NCBI RefSeq assembly: GCF_014852685.1
Contig: NZ_JACZDF010000002.1
Span: 310,001 to 374,000, forward strand
From: Flavimobilis rhizosphaerae
GTDB taxonomy: Bacteria > Actinomycetota > Actinomycetes > Actinomycetales > Cellulomonadaceae
Direction: 5' to 3'
DNA: 64,000 nt
The notes under the pieces are model-generated. The model did no database searches. It was not told the DNA's origin and was given only the letters and a program-made list of their open reading frames with translations. Positions within the stretch are counted from its first letter, which is position 1. Every line of letters begins with the position of its first letter. The translations under genes and the position numbers were made by a program. This document shows positions 58,830-64,000 of the stretch, in pieces.

Positions 58830-58853
58830 CGTAAAGATCGCTTGATCTTTACG
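58830..58853 (+). promoter_or_regulatory. perfect palindrome upstream of aceA
   Basis: CGTAAAGATC, GCTT, GATCTTTACG: 10-bp perfect arms with a 4-base centre, about 85 bases before aceA, in an AT-rich patch within a GC-rich region. No T run follows it, so an operator for a glyoxylate-shunt regulator (RamB- or IclR-like role) is more likely than a terminator. It does not obviously match the RamA/RamB sites I recall from corynebacteria. Confidence 0.65.
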
Positions 58854-58938
58854 CGGAAAGGGGTCTTCTCAGCGCTTGCACAGCGGAAGAACCTTGATTC
58901 ACGGCACCACCCAGGGGCCGCAGACCAAGGAGGACACC

Positions 58939-60297
58939 GTGAGCACGACCACCTTCACCCCGCAGGACACCGCCGCCGACGGCACGGGCGAGAAGATCGT
59001 CGCCTCCGCACGCGTCCTGCCCGGCGACCAGACCCAGACCGCCGCCGAGCTCGCCCACGACTGGGCGACCAACCCCCGCTGGGCCGGCATCCGCCGCGAC
59101 TACACGGCCGAGGACGTCATCATGCTCCGCGGCTCCATCCGCGAGGACGCGACGCTCGCCCGCCGCGGCGCCGAGCGGCTCTGGGACCTCCTCCACTCGG
59201 AGGAGTGGATCGCGGCCCTCGGCGCCCTCACCGGCAACCAGGCCGTCCAGCAGGTCCGCGCGGGCCTCAAGGCCATCTACCTCTCGGGCTGGCAGGTCGC
59301 GGCCGACGCCAACCTCTCCGGCCAGACGTACCCCGACCAGTCGCTCTACCCCGCGAACTCCGTCCCCGCCGTCGTGCGCCGTATCAATAACGCGCTCCTG
59401 CGCGCCGACCAGATCGAGACCGCCGAGCTCGGCCGTCCGGCCCGCGAGTGGCTCGCCCCGATCGTCGCCGACGCCGAGGCCGGCTTCGGCGGCCCCCTCA
59501 ACGCGTACGAGCTCATGCACCAGATGATCACCGCGGGCGCGGCCGGCGTGCACTGGGAGGACCAGCTCGCGTCGGAGAAGAAGTGCGGCCACCTCGGCGG
59601 CAAGGTCCTCGTCCCGACGCAGCAGCACGTGCGCACGCTCTCCTCCGCCCGGCTCGCCGCCGACGTCGCCGGCACCTCGACGATCGTCATCGCACGGACC
59701 GACGCTCTCGCCGCCGACCTCATCACGAGCGACATCGACGAGCGCGACCGCCCGCTCCTCACGGGCGAGCGGTCCTCCGAGGGCTTCTACCGCACGCGTC
59801 CCGGCCTCGAGGCCGTCATCAAGCGCGGCCTCGCGTACGCGCCCTACGCCGACCTCATCTGGGTCGAGACGGGCGAGCCCGACCTCGGTCTCGCCCGGGA
59901 GTTCGCCGAGGCGATCCACGCCGAGCACCCCGGCAAGATGCTCGCCTACAACTGCTCGCCGTCGTTCAACTGGAAGAAGCACCTCGACGACGCGCAGATC
60001 GCGCGCTTCCAGCGTGAGCTCGCGAGCTACGGCTACGCGTTCCAGTTCATCACCCTCGCGGGCTTCCACGCCCTCAACCACTCGATGTTCGAGCTCGCCC
60101 GCGGCTACCGCGACCGCGGCATGAGTGCGTACGTCGAGCTCCAGGAGGCCGAATTCGCCTCCGAGGCCGACGGCTACACCGCGACCCGCCACCAGCGGGA
60201 GGTCGGTACCGGCTACTTCGACCGCGTCGCAGGAGTGCTCAACCCCGACAGCGCCACCCTCGCGCTCGTCGGGTCCACCGAGACCGAGCAGTTCTGA
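58939..60297 (+). CDS. aceA: Isocitrate lyase
   Basis: Splits isocitrate into glyoxylate and succinate. It has 452 residues. The catalytic Cys lies in the signature [17 protein letters not shown]; other markers are [29 protein letters not shown] and [16 protein letters not shown] at 58939 is preceded by CAAGGAGGACACC. It is the first gene of the glyoxylate operon with aceB, 66 bases downstream. Confidence 0.97.
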   Translation: MSTTTFTPQDTAADGTGEKIVASARVLPGDQTQTAAELAHDWATNPRWAGIRRDYTAEDVIMLRGSIREDATLARRGAERLWDLLHSEEWIAALGALTGNQAVQQVRAGLKAIYLSGWQVAADANLSGQTYPDQSLYPANSVPAVVRRINNALLRADQIETAELGRPAREWLAPIVADAEAGFGGPLNAYELMHQMITAGAAGVHWEDQLASEKKCGHLGGKVLVPTQQHVRTLSSARLAADVAGTSTIVIARTDALAADLITSDIDERDRPLLTGERSSEGFYRTRPGLEAVIKRGLAYAPYADLIWVETGEPDLGLAREFAEAIHAEHPGKMLAYNCSPSFNWKKHLDDAQIARFQRELASYGYAFQFITLAGFHALNHSMFELARGYRDRGMSAYVELQEAEFASEADGYTATRHQREVGTGYFDRVAGVLNPDSATLALVGSTETEQF

Positions 60298-60313
60298 CCC
60301 CACCCCCGCACGT

Positions 60314-60344
60314 GCCGGCGCGGGCCCACCGGGCCCGCGCCGGC
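60314..60344 (+). terminator. hairpin between aceA and aceB
   Basis: A 14-bp stem GCCGGCGCGGGCCC / GGGCCCGCGCCGGC with a 3-base loop in the 66-base spacer. It has no T run. It may partly terminate transcription or stabilise the aceA part of the mRNA. Confidence 0.6.
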
Positions 60345-60363
60345 GTCCCCGAAGGAGCACGCC

Positions 60364-62010
60364 ATGACCCTCACGACCGACACGACGTCCCCGCCGCGCA
60401 CGCGCCCGACGATCCGCCCGACGCGCGACGCCGGCCCCCGTGGCGACGAGATCCTCACGCCCGACGCCCTTGACTTCGTCGCCGAGCTCCACGACCGGTT
60501 CGCGGCCCGTCGCCACGAGCTCCTCGTCGAGCGCCAGCGCGCCCGGCAGATGATCGAGGACGGCATCGACCCCGACTTCCTGCCCGAGACCCGTGACATC
60601 CGCGACGACCGCACGTGGCGCGTCGCCGGCCCCGGCCCGGGGCTCGAGCGCAGGCACGTCGAGATCACCGGCCCGACCGACCCGAAGATGGCGATCAACG
60701 CCCTGTCCTCCGGGGCGAACGTGTGGCTCGCCGACCACGAGGACGCGCTGAGCCCCACATGGGAGAACATCGTCGGCGGGCAGGTCGCCCTCCACGACGG
60801 CATCCGCGGCACGCTCCGCTTCACGTCTCCCGAGGGCAAGGAGTACCGGCTGCCGTCGAGCACGCTCACGGACCTGCCGACGATCGTGTTCCGGCCGCGC
60901 GGGTGGCACCTCATCGAGAAGCACCTGCGGTCGGTCGATCGCGCAGGCACCGAGACGCCCGCGTCGGCGTCGCTCGTCGACGCCGGCCTCTACCTCTTCC
61001 ACAACGCCCGCGAGCTCGTCGCGCGCGGCCGCGGCCCCTACCTCTACCTGCCCAAGCTCGAGGGGCGGCGCGAGGCGCGCCTGTGGGACGAGGTGTTCTC
61101 GTACTCCGAGGAGCGTCTGGGCCTGCCGCACGGCACGATCCGCGCGACCGTCCTCATCGAGACGCTGCCCGCGGCGTTCGAGATGGAGGAGATCCTCTAC
61201 GAGCTGCGCGACCACTGCGCGGGGCTCAACGCCGGCCGCTGGGACTACCTCTTCTCGATGATCAAGAACTTCCGTCGTCGCGGCTCGTTCTTCGTCCTGC
61301 CGGACCGGGGGTCCGTGACGATGACTGTCCCGTTCATGCGGGCGTACACCGAGCTGCTCGTCGCGACCTGCCACCAGCGCGGTGCGCAGGCCATCGGCGG
61401 CATGAGCGCGTTCATCCCCGACCGTCGTCGTCCCGAGGTCACCGAGCGCGCGGAGAAGCAGGTCCGTGCGGACAAGCGACGTGAGGCGACCGACGGGTTC
61501 GACGGCACGTGGGTCGCGCACCCCGACCTCATCCCGTTCGCCCGCGAGGAGTTCGAGGCCGTCCTCGAGGGACGCGACGACCAGCGGCACCGTCTGCGCG
61601 AGGACGTCCACGTCACGGCGCGCGACCTGCTCGACGTCTCGTCGGCGTCGGCCGGTGCGGGCGTCTCGGCGGAGGGGCTGCGCACGAACATCTCCGTCGG
61701 CGTCCGGTACGTCGCCTCGTGGCTGCGGGGCACGGGCGCCGCGGCGATCGACCACCTCATGGAGGACGCGGCGACCGCGGAGATCTCGCGCTCGCAGGTG
61801 TGGCAGTGGATCCACAACGGCACGCGCACGCAGGGCGGGGCGCTCATCACGGCCGAGCGCGTCGAGACGCTCCTCGCCCAGATCGTCGACGACCTGCCGC
61901 GCACACCGGGCGACAGGATCGACGAGGCCGCGCAGATCTTCCGTGACGTCGCGTGCGGGGACGAGTTCCCGACGTTCCTGACGATCGGTGCGTACGCGCG
62001 GCTCGACTGA
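60364..62010 (+). CDS. aceB: Malate synthase A
   Basis: Condenses glyoxylate with acetyl-CoA to malate. It has 548 residues, the length of isoform A. Markers are the [21 protein letters not shown] region seen in parts, [55 protein letters not shown] shown in blocks, and [27 protein letters not shown] precedes the ATG. Confidence 0.96.
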   Translation: MTLTTDTTSPPRTRPTIRPTRDAGPRGDEILTPDALDFVAELHDRFAARRHELLVERQRARQMIEDGIDPDFLPETRDIRDDRTWRVAGPGPGLERRHVEITGPTDPKMAINALSSGANVWLADHEDALSPTWENIVGGQVALHDGIRGTLRFTSPEGKEYRLPSSTLTDLPTIVFRPRGWHLIEKHLRSVDRAGTETPASASLVDAGLYLFHNARELVARGRGPYLYLPKLEGRREARLWDEVFSYSEERLGLPHGTIRATVLIETLPAAFEMEEILYELRDHCAGLNAGRWDYLFSMIKNFRRRGSFFVLPDRGSVTMTVPFMRAYTELLVATCHQRGAQAIGGMSAFIPDRRRPEVTERAEKQVRADKRREATDGFDGTWVAHPDLIPFAREEFEAVLEGRDDQRHRLREDVHVTARDLLDVSSASAGAGVSAEGLRTNISVGVRYVASWLRGTGAAAIDHLMEDAATAEISRSQVWQWIHNGTRTQGGALITAERVETLLAQIVDDLPRTPGDRIDEAAQIFRDVACGDEFPTFLTIGAYARLD

Positions 62011-62019
62011 GCCGCCGCA

Positions 62020-62061
62020 CGCTGACGGGGATCGTGGCTACAGCCACGATCCCCGTCAGCG
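62020..62061 (+). terminator. terminator after aceB
   Basis: A perfect 20-bp stem: left arm starts CGCTGACGGGGATCG, right arm ends CGATCCCCGTCAGCG, with a two-base AC tip. It begins 10 bases after the stop and ends the glyoxylate operon. Confidence 0.8.
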
Positions 62062-62129
62062 CGGGTGCTAGCCTTGCCGCCACGGTGGGGCGTTACAGGG
62101 GCGCATCGCCTTCGCGACGAGGTGAGAAC

Positions 62130-63017
62130 GTGAGTGTTGTGCCACCCGGGTGGTACCCGGACGGGTCGGGGAACCACAGGTACTGGGACGGTACGAGCTG
62201 GACCGAGCACACGACGCCAGCGGCGGTGTCGCCGCAGACCTTGGACGTGCCTGCCGGGCAATTCGACGGCACGGAGCGCGTCGTTGTCGCCCAGGAGCCC
62301 ACTCGAGGAAGCGTCGACGGCGCCGGGGTCGTACGGGGAGGCGCAGCCTTGCGTGTCGCCGGGATCGTCGGCGCGGCGGTCGGAGCGGTCGCGCTGCTCC
62401 CCGGCCCCGGCCTCCTGAGTAGCGTCGTGCACGCCGTCGCTCTTCTAGTCGCAGTGCTCGCGCTCGTCTCGCTGTCGCTCCGGTGGAGAGGAACCGCGCT
62501 GGTCTCGTTGTCCGTCGTGACGGCTCTGACGTTCCTCGGCAGCTTCGATGGCCGCTCGACGCCGTTCATGCTCGTCGGTGTGCTGGCGCTCGTGGGGTTC
62601 GTGGTCGCGCTCGTCTCGGCGTGGCGGATCGACCCCGACATGGTCCAGTCCCAGCGGGCCGCGCGGTCCGCGCGCAGGGCGCAGGTGGCGCATCAGGCGC
62701 GGGTGGTCCAGGTCGAGCAGTGGGAGGCGGCGTACCGCGAGGTCCACGGTGGGCAGGCCCCGCCACCGGGAGCGTTACCGCCGGGCGCCGCGTCAGTGCT
62801 CTCTCCGGCCAGGACCAACGTGGCGGCGATTCTGTCGCTCGTCTTCGGTCTCGGCGGAGGCCTGCTTGGGATCGTCTTCGGGCACGTGGCGCTCAAGCAG
62901 ATCGCCGAGACCGGGGAGCGTGGGCGCGGCCTGGCTGTGGCGGGGTTGGTCCTCGGATACCTAGGTCTGCTCATCATCGTGGCTGTAGTGGTGGGTCTGC
63001 TGGTGCTGGCGGGCTGA
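62130..63017 (+). CDS. DUF2510/DUF4190 membrane protein
   Basis: It has 295 residues. The N-terminal DUF2510 WW-like motif is [21 protein letters not shown] Pro/Thr linker is followed by hydrophobic segments (about residues 70-165: [41 protein letters not shown]), a cytosolic Arg/Gln-rich helix, and a C-terminal DUF4190 pair of helices ([39 protein letters not shown]). Function unknown; such proteins often sit near the cell envelope. GTG at 62130 with GAGGTG upstream. Confidence 0.82.
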   Translation: MSVVPPGWYPDGSGNHRYWDGTSWTEHTTPAAVSPQTLDVPAGQFDGTERVVVAQEPTRGSVDGAGVVRGGAALRVAGIVGAAVGAVALLPGPGLLSSVVHAVALLVAVLALVSLSLRWRGTALVSLSVVTALTFLGSFDGRSTPFMLVGVLALVGFVVALVSAWRIDPDMVQSQRAARSARRAQVAHQARVVQVEQWEAAYREVHGGQAPPPGALPPGAASVLSPARTNVAAILSLVFGLGGGLLGIVFGHVALKQIAETGERGRGLAVAGLVLGYLGLLIIVAVVVGLLVLAG

Positions 63018-63099
63018 CAGGTACCGCGCTCGTGTGCGGGCGAACGGCCTCAATGCGCGCGTGTCGCCGTACGTGGACATAGGAGCACCGTTGAGGTGC

Positions 63100-63335
63100 G
63101 TTGACTTCAAGAAGGTGCTCCACAACGCGCGTTCGATCCCCAGGCACGACGCGACGATCCCGCACCTGCGCACCGGTGACGGACCCACCCAGACCCAGCT
63201 CGCCCAGAAGCCCGGTGACTCCGGTCAGTTGCTCAACGCGATCGAGAACGGCCGCCCCAGTGCCTCAAGGTCCTCGTGTCATGCAGTTTCTCGACGTCCT
63301 CGACGAGAGCCTTCATGATCCGTGGCGGTGCCGAC
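63100..63335 (+). pseudogene. decayed HipB/Xre-like HTH gene remnant
   Basis: One frame reads TQTQLAQKPGDSGQLLNAIENGRP, given here in two parts: TQTQLAQKPGDSGQ and LLNAIENGRP, close to the Xre/HipB recognition helices. Just after GRP the likeness moves to another frame, VPQGPRVMQFLDVLDESL, which resembles the usual HipB continuation. A frameshift near 63255, an unlikely Pro in the turn and no credible start show decay. No hipA toxin partner is seen. The rest of the 340-base gap 63018-63357 holds nothing recognisable apart from an imperfect CTGACGTC...GACGTCAG hairpin at its end. Confidence 0.5.
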
Positions 63336-63357
63336 TGCTGACGTCGCAGTCGGGACG

Positions 63358-63837
63358 TCAGCCCGCGCCGTGGAGGCGCGCGTGGAGCGCCCGGACCTCG
63401 CCGGCGAGCTTCGGCACCGGACCCTCGACGACGATGCCCGGCGCGACGTCCTGCACGGGCAGCGGCAGCACCGGGGCGGGAGCGACGCCCCACGCGGTGA
63501 GCCACTCGGTGAGCTGTGCGGAGCTCGCGACGTAGACGATGCGTCCGAGCCCCACCCACGCGTGCGCCGCCGCGCACATGGGGCAGTGCTCGCCCGATGT
63601 GAAGACCGTCGCACCTGCGCGCTCGGCCGGCGTGAGGTGGGCAGCGGCCCACCGCGCGAGCTCGAGCTCGGGATGACGCGTGCGGTCGCCGTCCTTGACG
63701 CGGTTGCGGTCCTCTGCTCGCACCCGACCCGTGGCGTCGACGAGCACCGAGCCGAAGGGCTCGTCGCCGTCGTCGAGGGCCTCGCGTGCGAGCTCGACGC
63801 AGCGGCGCAGGTGGGTGAGGTCGTCGTCGGTGATCAT
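63358..63837 (-). CDS. cytidine/deoxycytidylate deaminase family protein (GuaD/TadA-like)
   Basis: Zinc hydrolase fold of 159 residues. The HxE-type motif appears as HPELELARWAA and the second zinc motif as SGEHCPMCAAAHAW (two Cys). EPFGSVLVDATGRV is typical of guanine deaminase-like members. The canonical EPCPMC is EHCPMC here. Substrate cannot be fixed; guanine is plausible. CAGGGT lies 6 bases before ATG 63837, so the mRNA may be leaderless. It is divergent from guaB3. Confidence 0.8.
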   Translation of the reverse strand: MITDDDLTHLRRCVELAREALDDGDEPFGSVLVDATGRVRAEDRNRVKDGDRTRHPELELARWAAAHLTPAERAGATVFTSGEHCPMCAAAHAWVGLGRIVYVASSAQLTEWLTAWGVAPAPVLPLPVQDVAPGIVVEGPVPKLAGEVRALHARLHGAG

Positions 63838-63899
63838 GACTTCACCCTGCCGCAACGGCTCCTGGGACGACAGTCGCGGGCGACGGCATCTCCTCGCGG

Positions 63900-63905
63900 T
63901 ACCCT
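63900..63905 (+). promoter_or_regulatory. -10 box of guaB3 (leaderless)
   Basis: TACCCT, seven bases, then the GTG at 63913. Confidence 0.5.
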
Positions 63906-63912
63906 GGGACCC

Positions 63913-64000
63913 GTGAGCAACGAGATCGAGATCGGCCGTGGCAAGCGCGGACGCCGCGCATACTCCTTCGACGACATCGCGATCGTGCCCTCGCGGCGCA
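63913..64000 (+). CDS. guaB3: GuaB3-type IMP dehydrogenase-like protein, 3' end outside window
   Basis: Only 29 codons are visible: MSNEIEIGRGKRGRRAYSF then DDIAIVPSRR. This matches the start of actinobacterial GuaB3 proteins (EIGxGRxARRxYxxxxIxIVPSRR), which are IMPDH paralogs without CBS domains and of debated activity. In many relatives it lies close to guaB; here about 10.5 kb separates them. Confidence 0.8.
   Translation, partial: MSNEIEIGRGKRGRRAYSFDDIAIVPSRR

Noticed and set aside
58849-61815. 988-residue open frame opposite aceA and aceB
   Set aside because: It spans two certain genes and their spacer on the other strand, has low-complexity composition and no motif; it is a GC-driven shadow.

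Overview
The window is a high-GC chromosomal segment of an actinobacterium, most likely a member of the Micrococcales near Cellulomonadaceae or Sanguibacteraceae. The grounds are many GTG starts, -10 boxes of TANNNT type, a WhiB protein, a GuaB3 start, DUF2510 and DUF5709 proteins, a CIRCE-controlled groES and the typical actinobacterial order of the ribosomal and glmM-to-guaB loci. The genus cannot be fixed from the sequence alone. No rRNA, tRNA, insertion sequence, prophage or CRISPR array was seen.

Bases 1-4.4 kb carry the str operon: rpsL (5' end outside the window), rpsG, fusA and tuf, closed by a terminator. Bases 4.8-14.5 kb carry the S10 and spc operons (rpsJ to rplO), divided by a long hairpin between rpsQ and rplN. 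Then come secY-adk-map and, unusually, a large MalT/LuxR-type regulator before infA-rpmJ-rpsM-rpsK-rpoA-rplQ. rpsD is missing from its common place between rpsK and rpoA.

Bases 23.9-30.2 kb hold a ROK sugar kinase (minus), truA, a DUF5709 protein (minus), an ABC-F protein, TrhO, and rplM-rpsI behind a strong promoter. Bases 30.4-44.7 kb hold cell-wall precursor, cofactor and tRNA t6A genes: glmM-def-dedA, coaA (minus), glmS, a luciferase-like oxidoreductase (minus), nnr-alr-tsaE-tsaB-rimI, a sulfurtransferase, a nitroreductase (minus) and tsaD.

Bases 44.7-50.5 kb are the most accessory-like part. A cluster of palindromic repeats plus a 24-bp tandem repeat lies between tsaD and a YbdK-type ligase. 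A THUMP-like methyltransferase follows. Next is a short MgtE-type magnesium transporter that is broken by an in-frame TAA and preceded by a proline-rich leader ORF resembling enterobacterial MgtL. groES stands alone, without groEL, and is followed by an acetyltransferase and whiB. The whiB promoter has an inverted repeat filling its spacer and faces a MerR/B12-fold regulator.

Bases 50.7-64.0 kb hold that regulator, guaB, an RluA-type pseudouridine synthase, a lipoprotein, a GPP34 protein, a methyltransferase, an exonuclease/SGNH hydrolase pair, the glyoxylate shunt genes aceA-aceB behind a perfect palindrome, a DUF2510/DUF4190 membrane protein, a decayed HipB-like HTH gene, a deaminase and the start of guaB3. 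Many genes outside the ribosomal operons have a TANNNT-like box 6-7 bases before the start codon, which suggests leaderless mRNAs. All functional calls rest on reading the sequence and recalled family features; no database search was run.
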